Assembly (NCBI GenBank): GCA_005878515.1
Contig: VBLZ01000069.1
Span: forward strand, 1 to 29,146
DNA from: Methanobacteriota archaeon
GTDB lineage: Archaea; Thermoplasmatota; Thermoplasmata; RBG-16-68-12
Direction of reading: 5' to 3'
Length of the DNA: 29,146 nucleotides
Positions 22,685-29,146 of the stretch are shown here, in pieces. The translations under genes and the position numbers were made by a program. The notes below the pieces were generated by a model. That model was given only the letters and a program-made list of their open reading frames with translations. It was not told the DNA's origin and ran no database searches. Position 1 is the stretch's first letter, and each line of letters starts with the position of its first letter.

Positions 22685-23591
22685 TCTATTCGAGGTGATC
22701 GGCGAAGCGCTCCAAGCGTACTGGTCTTCGCCGCTATCCTTGAGCGTTTTGGCGGTCTGCGGCGCTTCGATCGGCACCCTCCTCTATGTGTTCGTCACGA
22801 ATGCCCGAAACGCGAAGCTTCGCGTGAGCTTGCTGACGGGTCTCTACGCTCTTTCCATCTTCTTCTGGGCTTTCATCGCGGCGAGCTTGGTGCTTTGCGT
22901 CTCTCAGGCCCGAATGATCGCGTACGCCCGTTTCGGAGTCCCCGTCGCGGTTTTTGGCGCGGTCGCGGGGGGACTGAGCGCGTCGACACTGATCTCATTC
23001 CTGGTATGGCGATACGGGAACAAAGCCGTGCTTCGCAAGTTCCCCCTCCGAGGGTTGCGCCCGGAGGAGGGCTGGATCGGAGAATATGTGAGTCTCCTTG
23101 CTCGGTTCGAAGGATTACGGGGGGTCCGCCTAAGAATTGTTGAGTCCGACGAAGCCTTGGCCATGGCCATCGGCGGGAGAGAGCCGCACATCTTGGTTTC
23201 GCAAGGCTTGACCACCTTCCTCGATCGTGATGAGCTCGAAACGGTCGTTGCACACGAGTTGATGCACCTCAAACACCACGACGCCGAATTCAAAGTCTTC
23301 TCCAAGGTCCTGTCCCGGATACTTTTCTTCGACCCGTTCAGCAAGTTTTTCGATCCCGCGGTGCACCGGGAGCGTGAATATCTCGCGGATGAGACGAGCG
23401 CGCGATCGACAGGGAAACCCGCGGCGTTGGCCTCCGCTCTTCTGAAGATCGTAGACCGAGGGGTGCCGACCAAAGCGACGTGGGGCTTGAGCATCTACGC
23501 TCCGGGCCGTGGCCTTTTCAGTCGATACCCACCGATTGACGAGCGAGTCCACCGACTCCTGTTGCTGTCCGACCTGCTCGCGACGCGCTGA
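22677..23591 (+). CDS. membrane metallopeptidase, M48/M56 type (BlaR1/MecR1-like partner of the repressor)
   Basis: It has 304 residues from ATG 22677, with AAGGAGA six bases upstream and inside the end of the repressor gene. There are three predicted helices at about 20-40, 50-74 and 86-110. The cytosolic zinc protease domain has HELMH (193-197) and EYLADE (E234 as third ligand, D238), followed by RYPPIDERVHRLL, resembling the HPP-x-x-x-R end of M48 peptidases. The bacterial BlaR1/MecR1 proteins have an M56 protease plus an extracellular penicillin-binding sensor; here no such sensor is present. The stimulus must therefore act through the membrane part or another protein. The likely substrate is the adjacent repressor. 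HtpX-like quality-control proteolysis is the alternative reading. Confidence 0.85.
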   Translation: MPSLFEVIGEALQAYWSSPLSLSVLAVCGASIGTLLYVFVTNARNAKLRVSLLTGLYALSIFFWAFIAASLVLCVSQARMIAYARFGVPVAVFGAVAGGLSASTLISFLVWRYGNKAVLRKFPLRGLRPEEGWIGEYVSLLARFEGLRGVRLRIVESDEALAMAIGGREPHILVSQGLTTFLDRDELETVVAHELMHLKHHDAEFKVFSKVLSRILFFDPFSKFFDPAVHREREYLADETSARSTGKPAALASALLKIVDRGVPTKATWGLSIYAPGRGLFSRYPPIDERVHRLLLLSDLLATR

Positions 23592-23600
23592 TACGTCAGT

Positions 23601-24737
23601 TCAAGCCGACTGATGCACGCGGCCAAACCGAACTCGCGCGGCATCCTTGATCCGGGTTACGTCTTGAGCGAGCACTCCGAGTGAAAACAAATAGATTGAA
23701 GTCCGCGAGAACGTCGCAAGCGGGTAGCGATCCATCTGATTCACTCCTGCTCCGGGGAAGGTCAACGCGGACATCATGTCACTCGCATTCGCTTCCCTCG
23801 GCGTCAAGGTTGGCAGGTCCCAATTCCTCGCGATGAACTTCAGAATCGAAGTGTGGTCCATCACTTCGTGGTCAACAAAGCCCGGCTTCGAAAAGGGCGA
23901 GACGATAATCATCGGGACTCGAAAGCCGTAGCCCCATTCATCGACTTGCGGCGGAGGCACATGATCGTAGAACCCCCCAGACTCGTCCCACGTCAGGAAA
24001 ATGGCACAACCGGGCCACATCGGGCTCGCCATAATGGATGTGATGATACTCGCCGTCCAAGCCTCGCCAACGGTAACGTCCCCGGGAGGGTGTTCGCTCA
24101 GCTTGATGGAGGCGGGCAGGAATCCGTTGGGATCAATATACGTTACCGAGGGAAACCGGGCTGAGGTGATATCGGATCCGACGGTGTCCAACTGGACCAC
24201 CATCGATGAGAAGTAGTGGTCCGCCAGGGTGAAATTGTGAGCGAGAGACCAATAGTAGGGGACTTGGCGGCCATCATAGTATCCGACAGAGATGTTCCCC
24301 AACCCGGGGAAGGCGCGCTCGGCGACTTCTGCGAAGAGGTCGTTCTTTCCCCCGTCGAAGGCGTCGAGCATATCACCTCGACCGTGAGGGAGGTCGGGGG
24401 TCCAAGACATGTTCAGCCAGTGCGGGTACACTGTGCCCCCAGCGCCATTAGGGAGGGATGCATTCTCCGGAATGCCATCCGCGCCGGGGTAGGTCCCGAA
24501 GTAATTGTCGAAGGCATGATTTTCTTTCATTATGACGATCACCCGCTGGACGGGCGTCGCGCCCGGCACGAGGAATGGGACCGGCGAAGGCTGCGACGGC
24601 GACCGAAAGAAGAATCCATAGTAGATGGCGGCGACAGGGAGAGAGACAACTACAGCCAATGTCAGGAACTGAATCCAGGATCTCCGCGGGTGGCTCCGAC
24701 CTCCTTGGAGTTGCACGGCGACCGATCTATTCGCCAT
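23601..24737 (-). CDS. PF04185-type phosphoesterase (phospholipase C/acid phosphatase family), membrane-anchored, internally shortened
   Basis: It has 378 residues from ATG 24737; ATG 24764 is an alternative with AAGGAG upstream. A single N-terminal helix (about 21-44) would anchor or export it. Family motifs: VIVIMKENHAFDNYFGTYPG (66-85), HNFTLADHYFSSM, PSVTYIDPN, FLTWDESGGFYDHVPPP (247-263) and GFRVPMIIVSPFSKPGF (271-287) with DHTSILKFI. These enzymes cleave phosphate esters such as phospholipid head groups outside the cell. Between the ADHYF and PSVTY segments most relatives have well over 100 residues, including a conserved TGTSGG-like stretch. Here only about 18 remain, although the frame is open. 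The gene converges on the metallopeptidase gene nine bases away. Activity is uncertain because of this deletion. Confidence 0.85.
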   Translation of the reverse strand: MANRSVAVQLQGGRSHPRRSWIQFLTLAVVVSLPVAAIYYGFFFRSPSQPSPVPFLVPGATPVQRVIVIMKENHAFDNYFGTYPGADGIPENASLPNGAGGTVYPHWLNMSWTPDLPHGRGDMLDAFDGGKNDLFAEVAERAFPGLGNISVGYYDGRQVPYYWSLAHNFTLADHYFSSMVVQLDTVGSDITSARFPSVTYIDPNGFLPASIKLSEHPPGDVTVGEAWTASIITSIMASPMWPGCAIFLTWDESGGFYDHVPPPQVDEWGYGFRVPMIIVSPFSKPGFVDHEVMDHTSILKFIARNWDLPTLTPREANASDMMSALTFPGAGVNQMDRYPLATFSRTSIYLFSLGVLAQDVTRIKDAARVRFGRVHQSA

Positions 24738-24986
24738 AAGCTTGCTCTGGATGAGATTTCCCATCCCGTGGGTCAGCTCCTTGGGGCAGCGCAGCAGGCA
24801 GAGTACTCCTTCCGAATTACACTTCGCCACAATCTGGTCTTCCTCACTCTGGTCGGCGATGCCGCCGAGTCGACCTGGTTCACAAGCTTTGACTGTGGCT
24901 AATGGTGCTCTCAGAACCGGTCTCCGATTCGCTCGATGATGACGCAAGAGAACCGAGTTGGCCGGCGATCCAAGGTGGGAAAAACC
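24738..24986. other. divergent intergenic region between phosphoesterase and nucleotidyltransferase genes
   Basis: About 250 bases separate the two start regions. The rightmost end carries the TATA box and operator of the plus-strand gene. No clear TATA box is visible for the minus-strand phosphoesterase; AAGGAG precedes its upstream ATG at 24764. The minus-strand frame remains open to 25109 but the extra residues look non-coding. Confidence 0.4.
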
Positions 24987-24987
24987 A

Positions 24988-24993
24988 TTTATA
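24988..24993 (+). promoter_or_regulatory. TATA box of the nucleotidyltransferase gene
   Basis: TTTATA, inside CCATTTATAC, predicts a transcript start near 25017 and a leader of about 16 nt containing AAGGAAGG (25021-25028) before the ATG at 25033. Its last two bases overlap the palindromic operator. Confidence 0.6.
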
Positions 24994-25007
24994 CTATTCA
25001 AATAGTA
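24992..25007 (+). promoter_or_regulatory. second copy of the palindromic operator TACTAT-N4-ATAGTA
   Basis: TACTATTCAAATAGTA has perfect 7-bp arms around two bases. The arms and spacing are the same as those of the operator at 22283-22298; only the four central bases differ. It overlaps the TATA box end and precedes the expected transcript start, so binding would shut off the gene at 25033. It implies that the BlaI-like repressor also controls this gene. Confidence 0.7.
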
Positions 25008-25032
25008 ACTTGACGTGGGGAAGGAAGGCCCG

Positions 25033-25968
25033 ATGTTGTCCCAGCCCACTGGAACCCAGATATCGGATGGAGGTCTCGCGGCACGGGTTGGAGAGACGCT
25101 GAAAATCATGCACCGGTGGGGGTACGCTCCTCGAATCGAAGTCCTGTCTGAGCAGCTTCTAGGCGGGCCCGCGAGCGTCGAGCACCTGCATCACGAACTT
25201 GAGGCCCGCCCGGACCTCATCGTCCAGGACGGATTTGTTAGTCTGCAAGGGTATGCCCACCTCATACGGAAATCCCAGAGACGCGTCGATTCACACCAGA
25301 GTTTTCGGGCCGCGGCGCTTGAGATTGCACGCGGCTTCGCGAGAGACTTGGTAAATTCATGTCCGATGGTCGACTGCATCGCACTCGCGGGCTCCCTCGC
25401 TTCGGGAGGCTACGGTCCGCAAGACGACATCGATTTTGACCTTATCGTCCGGCCCGGGACGAAATATATCTGCTACCTGCTGGCCCATCTCGTCGGCCTC
25501 AGGTTCAGTTGGAGGTACCGGCATCTCCGTCTCGACGAGTTCCACCGCACTCCGTTGCTCCCGAAGATCACGTGCGTGAACGTCGTGTGGCCAGAGGACC
25601 AGGCCAAACCCTTTGCGAGACGTGATGAGGATATGGCGTTTGAGCTCTTGCGATGCGAACCACTGTACGGCGCTCAAGCGTTCCGCTCCGCACTGGAGAA
25701 CAACCCCTGGGTCCGAGATTACTTCCCGCAGGCCTACGATCGCGAATGGCACACGGAACCGAATCCGAGGCCGAACCTGTTGGGCCGTCTCCTCGCGGGA
25801 GTCGACCGGAATCCTATGATGCTCCGATGGCTCGAGACGGCGAGCCGCAGAATTGCCTGGATCTTGTATCAATACGTCCAGCGGTCCCGTCGCGGTAGTC
25901 CTGGGGCCATCGCACGGATGGAGTTCCTCCGAAGAGCAAAATTCCCATACGAGGCTTTCCAGGACTAA
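25033..25968 (+). CDS. nucleotidyltransferase-domain protein with N-terminal winged-helix-like region
   Basis: It has 311 residues from ATG 25033, set by AAGGAAGG five bases upstream (GTG 25015 is too close to the predicted transcript start). Residues about 20-75 look like a small winged helix (RIEVLSEQLLGGPASVEHLH). The DNA polymerase beta-like nucleotidyltransferase motif is ALAGSLASGGYGPQDDIDFD (117-136), that is, GS followed by the catalytic pair D132/D134. The C-terminal half is helical and basic with aromatic patches (LPKITCVNVVWPEDQAKPFA, RIAWILYQYVQRSRRG). Proteins with this motif transfer a nucleotide to a protein, RNA, sugar or drug; the acceptor is unknown. The operator in its promoter ties it to the BlaI-like repressor. 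The methyltransferase gene follows closely. Confidence 0.75.
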   Translation: MLSQPTGTQISDGGLAARVGETLKIMHRWGYAPRIEVLSEQLLGGPASVEHLHHELEARPDLIVQDGFVSLQGYAHLIRKSQRRVDSHQSFRAAALEIARGFARDLVNSCPMVDCIALAGSLASGGYGPQDDIDFDLIVRPGTKYICYLLAHLVGLRFSWRYRHLRLDEFHRTPLLPKITCVNVVWPEDQAKPFARRDEDMAFELLRCEPLYGAQAFRSALENNPWVRDYFPQAYDREWHTEPNPRPNLLGRLLAGVDRNPMMLRWLETASRRIAWILYQYVQRSRRGSPGAIARMEFLRRAKFPYEAFQD

Positions 25969-26058
25969 GCGCTACGTATGCGGGGCGCGGGGCTATCTGC
26001 GCATGTCCGGTCGAGCAACGTCACGGTGTGCCGCGAAATGTCTGTCACCGGAGAGACC

Positions 26059-26970
26059 ATGGCCGACGATGGCATTCTGGAACCGTGGGGGTCCGGGCTG
26101 GCCAGGATCAATAGGGCCACTGGCGAGAGGCTGGCGGTCGTCGGGGCCGCGATGCAGCTCCGAGACTTGCCGTGCCCTGCCTGCGGCAGCGGGTCGTTCC
26201 ATCCGTTGGTCGTCCGGAACGATTTTCCGATCGTCCGTTGCGACAGCTGCGGGTCGCTCTATGCGCGTCCGCGGCCCTTAGAGGAGCAACTCGCGAGCCT
26301 CTACGAGCGCTTTCCTCAGCTTAGTAACGGTCGGGAGGGGCAGGCGAACGACGATCCACAGGACGGGCGTTGGGAAGCCGAGTACCGGCTCCGGCGTTTG
26401 CTGGAATTCGTGAAGGCAGGGCGCCTCCTCGACGTGGGTTGTGGACGGGGCGATTTCCTGACGGTGGCTCAACGCCATTTCGAAGTCCAAGGGGTGGACC
26501 TGGTGCCTCGGCTCCGGCCCGAGGCGCGAACCCATCATGTGTTCAGAGGCCGGTTGGAAGACGCAGGCTACCCGAACGCGTACTTCGACGTGGTCACCGC
26601 AGTCGAAGTATTCGAACACATGTTCGACCCGCGACGGACGATCCGTGAAATCCACCGCGTGCTGAAATCGCGAGGCATTCTCTTGTTCCAGACGGGCGAC
26701 GCGGACTCCTTGCGAGCCCGTCTGAACTTGCGTACCTGGACCTATCTTCAGCCGCCCGTTCACTTGAACGTGTTCAGCCGCAAGGCTTTGGAGCAATTGG
26801 CGGCCGCTGCAGGATTCCTGCCGCTAACGTCTTGGAGTTTCGGCCGTGCCCCCAGAAAGATACCGCTCCTCGCCAACCTCTGGCACGCGGACGCGCTTCG
26901 ACCTGTCCTGGACATCTTGGCGAGTAGGCGAGTGATCGGTGCGATGCACGTTTGGCGCAGCGAAATATGA
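26059..26970 (+). CDS. SAM-dependent methyltransferase with N-terminal zinc-ribbon-like motif
   Basis: It has 303 residues from ATG 26059 (GGAG five bases upstream); in-frame ATGs at 26038 and 25978 are possible, the latter only nine bases after the upstream stop. A four-cysteine knuckle pair lies at C39/C42 (LPCPACGSGSFHPLV) and C61/C64 (IVRCDSCGSLYARPRP). The class I fold follows: RLLDVGCGRGDFLTVAQRHF (122-141), YFDVVTAVEVFEHMFDP, then HRVLKSRGILLFQTGDADS. This arrangement is that of methyltransferases acting on sugars or nucleotide-sugars and related small molecules, often in polysaccharide clusters. It is probably co-transcribed with the nucleotidyltransferase and would share its operator control. 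Its end faces the next methyltransferase gene in convergent orientation. Confidence 0.85.
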   Translation: MADDGILEPWGSGLARINRATGERLAVVGAAMQLRDLPCPACGSGSFHPLVVRNDFPIVRCDSCGSLYARPRPLEEQLASLYERFPQLSNGREGQANDDPQDGRWEAEYRLRRLLEFVKAGRLLDVGCGRGDFLTVAQRHFEVQGVDLVPRLRPEARTHHVFRGRLEDAGYPNAYFDVVTAVEVFEHMFDPRRTIREIHRVLKSRGILLFQTGDADSLRARLNLRTWTYLQPPVHLNVFSRKALEQLAAAAGFLPLTSWSFGRAPRKIPLLANLWHADALRPVLDILASRRVIGAMHVWRSEI

Positions 26971-27009
26971 AGGGGACACGCCCAAGCCAACAGCGTGAAG
27001 AGAGTTTCT

Positions 27010-27852
27010 CTATTCCTCCGTCAAGTCCTCTAATTTTCGGAAAACAGCGAGCGAGAAAAAGCCTAACCCGGAGAACGGGAATCGGCTTTCGATGTATTCC
27101 TCGAGGCGGTCCATAGCGCGCGCGATCCACCAGAGACCCGGGCCTCCTCCCTTTCGGGGGCGAGGGGGAGGGTACAAAATGTGGACGCCCCAAACTCGCT
27201 CCTGCGAAAACTCCGGCTCCAGGAGACGGCCGAATTCACGCATCGAATAAAGGAAACTTTGCACACTCTCATCTCCCGACCCAACCCGAATCCGGACCCC
27301 GTGCTTAGCGAGTTTCCGGTATCCGGCGAAACGTAGGAAAAAGGGCCCGAACAAGAGCTCGTAGAGCACCGTTGGATTCAGCATCCCAACGACGAGCGCA
27401 CCACCCGGCCTAAGGATCGAGCTAAGCGAGTGCTTGAAGAGGTCAAGGCGCGGCTCGAGATTGAGCGTGCCGTAAACCGAGTAGGCGGTGTCGAACGGAC
27501 CGAGCCCTGCAACCCGCAGAGAGGATAGGTCGCTTGCCCTGGCCACCTCGAACTGGATTCGATCTGCTAAGCGTAGCTTCCTCGCCTTACTGCGGGAGAG
27601 CTCGATCATTTTGGGCGACAAATCCACACCCACAACCCGGTACCCACGCCGCGCCAGCAATAGCCCCTCAGTTCCCGTATAGCAGCCGACATCGAGGAGC
27701 AACGAACCCGGCGGGCTGATACGAGAAATGACGCTGACCGCCAAATCTTTCGCGCGCCTGCTCACGAGGGCACGCCCAATCGTTTCGTCGTAGGTCGATG
27801 CGATTCGATCGTACGCGGATTGAATTTCAGCGTAGTATGCGTCCCAACTCAT
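27010..27852 (-). CDS. SAM-dependent methyltransferase, class I
   Basis: It has 280 residues from ATG 27852, with GGAGGAGAGG just upstream. The N-terminus AYDRIASTYDETIGRALVS is typical of ubiquinone/menaquinone-type and small-molecule methyltransferases. Motif I is LLLDVGCYTGTEGLLLARRG (51-70), motif II VVGVDLSPKMIELSR, then FDTAYSVYGTLNLEP and LRPGGALVVGMLNP. The C-terminal part is longer than usual and aromatic-rich, ending FSGLGFFSLAVFRKL, which may sit on a membrane or hydrophobic substrate. The substrate is not known. Frames extending upstream to 28158 run into the next gene's reverse frame and are rejected. Confidence 0.85.
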   Translation of the reverse strand: MSWDAYYAEIQSAYDRIASTYDETIGRALVSRRAKDLAVSVISRISPPGSLLLDVGCYTGTEGLLLARRGYRVVGVDLSPKMIELSRSKARKLRLADRIQFEVARASDLSSLRVAGLGPFDTAYSVYGTLNLEPRLDLFKHSLSSILRPGGALVVGMLNPTVLYELLFGPFFLRFAGYRKLAKHGVRIRVGSGDESVQSFLYSMREFGRLLEPEFSQERVWGVHILYPPPRPRKGGGPGLWWIARAMDRLEEYIESRFPFSGLGFFSLAVFRKLEDLTEE

Positions 27853-27880
27853 GGCGCCTCTCCTCCATGGATTTCCAACC

Positions 27881-27890
27881 GGGATTAATA
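27881..27890 (-). promoter_or_regulatory. TATA-like box for the methyltransferase at 27010-27852
   Basis: On the minus strand TATTAATCCC (in CCTATTAATCCC) lies about 34 nt before the ATG. A transcript from about 27861 would carry only the purine-rich Shine-Dalgarno stretch as leader. A T-rich element between two genes on the same strand suggests that this gene is not simply co-transcribed with the one at 27911. Confidence 0.4.
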
Positions 27891-27910
27891 GGACCTTTCC
27901 CACATCGTCG

Positions 27911-28573
27911 TCATGTTGTCCGGCCGGAATCGCCTCGCTCGGGTCCACCGCGGATGAAAACCTGCCCAACGCTTCTAGCCCAAGGGACGGGTCCACGAGC
28001 CGTGCCGGACAAGACGGAGGTAATGCCGAGAAGCCCCGATGACATCCAGGCGAGAGGATACCATCCTCTCCGAAGCAACGCCCTCCGGAGCCGAAACGGC
28101 GAGTAGGGATGAAGGTAATCGCTCCAGAGCTTGATACGCAGAAGAGCAAAGAGAGCATACGGCGAGGAGGTGTTGATGACGAGTCGACCGCCTCGCTTCG
28201 TAACTCTGCTCAGCTCATCGAGCAAGCGCGACATGGAGGGGAGCGGGATGTGTTCCGTGATTCCAATTGCGAGCACCGTGTCGAAACATCCGTCATTGAA
28301 GGGCAGCGCCAGTGCAGATCCGACGACACCGCGCGTGATATTGCCGAGCTCAATACCCCGGAGGAGCCATCTCCTTCCTACGTCCAAGCTAACTGTCGAG
28401 GCGCTCAGAGCGGAAAGGCGCCCGAAGTTGGACCCGACATCCAGCGTCGCTCCGCGAATCCAAGCTTGGATGTGCGACAGCTGGGCCCGTCTAAACGGAT
28501 TTTCCGCGATAGATTCGAAATCGCTGAAATCCGGCAGCCGCCGCTTCCCGGAGCTTTCGGCTGCCGCATCCAT
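27911..28573 (-). CDS. SAM-dependent methyltransferase, type 11
   Basis: It has 220 residues from ATG 28573. Motif I is ATLDVGSNFGRLSALSA (42-58), acidic motif VSLDVGRRWL, then ALALPFNDGCFDTVLAIGIT (87-106) followed by EHIP and LSRVTKRGGRLVINTSSPYA. This matches Methyltransf_11 domains. The glycine loop is slightly unusual (DVGSNFG instead of DvGcGtG). The C-terminus has a hydrophobic stretch (WMSSGLLGITSVLSG) and a basic, polar end. It differs clearly from the methyltransferases at 26059 and 27010, so these are not recent duplicates. The substrate is unknown. It lies divergent from galU across a shared promoter region. Confidence 0.82.
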   Translation of the reverse strand: MDAAAESSGKRRLPDFSDFESIAENPFRRAQLSHIQAWIRGATLDVGSNFGRLSALSASTVSLDVGRRWLLRGIELGNITRGVVGSALALPFNDGCFDTVLAIGITEHIPLPSMSRLLDELSRVTKRGGRLVINTSSPYALFALLRIKLWSDYLHPYSPFRLRRALLRRGWYPLAWMSSGLLGITSVLSGTARGPVPWARSVGQVFIRGGPERGDSGRTT

Positions 28574-28649
28574 TTCGCTCGATTGTTAACCGGCTGGACC
28601 GGTATCAGCGTTCCGGGTCAAACAAATCCATGGCCTCCTGTCGGAAGAC

Positions 28650-28661
28650 TTAAGTATTTTT
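28650..28661 (-). promoter_or_regulatory. TATA-like box for the type 11 methyltransferase
   Basis: AAAAATACTTAA on the minus strand would start transcription near 28630, giving a leader of about 57 nt before the ATG at 28573. Confidence 0.4.
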
Positions 28662-28674
28662 CATCCAATCGGCT

Positions 28675-28686
28675 ACAATATAATTG
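28675..28686 (+). promoter_or_regulatory. TATA-like box for galU
   Basis: ACAATATAATTG is the only AT-rich element on this side. Transcription would begin near 28705, leaving a leader of about 145 nt, unusually long for this window where other leaders are 0-60 nt. Confidence 0.45.
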
Positions 28687-28806
28687 GGCGGGCGCGACAT
28701 ACCGTTCGGGTGCGTGGGGGAGTGTGCGAGCATGAGACCACGGCGGAAGCCTTCGGACCATCCCGTTCCTCGTTTGCGATAGTTCCACCGCGGCCCGACC
28801 GGAACG

Positions 28807-28829
28807 ATCCTCGGTGGGTTTTCGAGGAT
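28807..28829 (+). promoter_or_regulatory. hairpin in the galU leader
   Basis: ATCCTCG and CGAGGAT are perfect 7-bp complements around a nine-base loop (GTGGGTTTT), ending four bases before the AAGGAGGA Shine-Dalgarno sequence of galU. Such a structure could influence translation, but no riboswitch family is recognised. Confidence 0.35.
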
Positions 28830-28849
28830 GTCAAGGAGGAAGCAAGCCC

Positions 28850-29146
28850 ATGAAAGCGGTCATCCCCGCGGCAGGCCTGGGCAGCCGTTTCCTCCCTCTC
28901 ACGAAGGAGCAGCCGAAAGAGATGCTGCCAGTCGTGGACAAGCCCGCAATCCATTGGGTCGTGGAAGAAGCCATTGCCTCCGGGGCGACGGATCTCCTCA
29001 TCATCACGGGTCGCGAGAAACGCGCGGTCGAGGACTATTTCGACGGCTCCATTCGCTGGGATCATTACCTCAAGGCGAATCACGGCAATGCCCTCCGCCA
29101 ACTGGAGGAGCTCGCTTCCAGCGCAGACTTCCACTTCATCCGACAA
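28850..29146 (+). CDS. galU: UTP-glucose-1-phosphate uridylyltransferase (GalU), N-terminal part
   Basis: The first 99 residues are visible; the rest lies beyond the window. The start ATG 28850 has AAGGAGGA nine bases upstream. MKAVIPAAGLGSRFLPLTKE is the nucleotide-binding start of the family, followed by QPKEMLPVVDKPAIHWVVEE and DLLIITGREKRAVEDYFD. The enzyme makes UDP-glucose from UTP and glucose 1-phosphate, the precursor of many surface sugars. GalU rather than a dTDP-glucose (RmlA-type) enzyme is indicated by the KEMLPVVDKPAI form and by the GREKRAVEDYFD stretch. It fits with the methyltransferase and nucleotidyltransferase genes next door as part of glycan synthesis. Confidence 0.93.
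   Translation, partial: MKAVIPAAGLGSRFLPLTKEQPKEMLPVVDKPAIHWVVEEAIASGATDLLIITGREKRAVEDYFDGSIRWDHYLKANHGNALRQLEELASSADFHFIRQ

Noticed and set aside
24277..24287. ATAGTA half-site
   Set aside because: It lies inside the phosphoesterase coding region without a matching second arm, so it is not counted as a third operator.
28673..29146. 157-codon minus-strand open frame
   Set aside because: It is antisense to galU, whose N-terminal motif is unambiguous.
1..29146. tRNA/rRNA genes, CRISPR arrays, insertion sequences
   Set aside because: No cloverleaf-like sequence, regularly spaced repeats, transposase motifs or terminal inverted repeats were seen by eye.

Overview
The window is a GC-rich stretch of an archaeal chromosome, most likely a member of Thermoplasmatota (Euryarchaeota sensu lato). 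The domain is supported by the ribosomal/RNA polymerase order S13-S4-S11-Rpo3, by a pair of enzymes specific to archaeal ether lipids (GGGP synthase and a UbiA-type DGGGP synthase), by a DUF2070 protein, by a KorA-type fused 2-oxoacid:ferredoxin oxidoreductase subunit, and by TATA-like boxes about 26-28 nt upstream of several start codons, which suggests leaderless mRNAs mixed with Shine-Dalgarno-led genes. The placement below archaeal domain level is an inference.

Layout. 1-1581 (minus): KorA-type 2-oxoacid oxidoreductase, cut by the window edge. 1704-1928 (minus): a doubtful small membrane protein. 2145-2546 (plus): RidA deaminase. 2591-10938 (minus): a complete oligopeptide/dipeptide ABC operon, oppA-B-C-D-F in transcription order, with a PKD-domain substrate-binding protein anchored by an N-terminal helix and two ATPases carrying unusual insertions that share a motif. 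11266-13105: a small membrane ORF, a stand-alone Lrp/AsnC RAM-domain protein, an unknown protein and PdxT (glutaminase of pyridoxal phosphate synthase). 13102-16495 (minus): overlapping membrane-lipid operon ubiA - GGGP synthase - DUF2070. 16680-19655 (plus): a 64-residue-repeat helical protein, an RsmC-like methyltransferase, and a GNAT/glycolipid-binding-like (PF06475) fusion. 19694-22234 (plus): rpsM-rpsD-rpsK-rpoD. 22304-23591 (plus): a BlaI/MecI-like repressor with a membrane M48-type metalloprotease. 23601-24737 (minus): an internally shortened PF04185 phosphoesterase. 25033-26970 (plus): nucleotidyltransferase and zinc-ribbon methyltransferase. 27010-28573 (minus): two more methyltransferases. 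28850-end (plus): start of GalU, a UDP-glucose pyrophosphorylase.

The most interesting part is the right-hand 7 kb. The archaeal BlaI-M48 pair resembles the bacterial BlaI/BlaR1 and MecI/MecR1 repressor-protease switches. A perfect 16-bp palindrome, TACTAT-N4-ATAGTA, lies in the promoter of the repressor gene. The same palindrome occurs once more, about 2.7 kb away, in the promoter of the nucleotidyltransferase-methyltransferase pair. This predicts a small regulon in which a membrane protease relieves repression of its own operon and of a gene pair that may act on surface or lipid substrates. The second notable point is that OppD and OppF carry extra segments sharing two motifs although they are inserted at different places in the ATPase fold.
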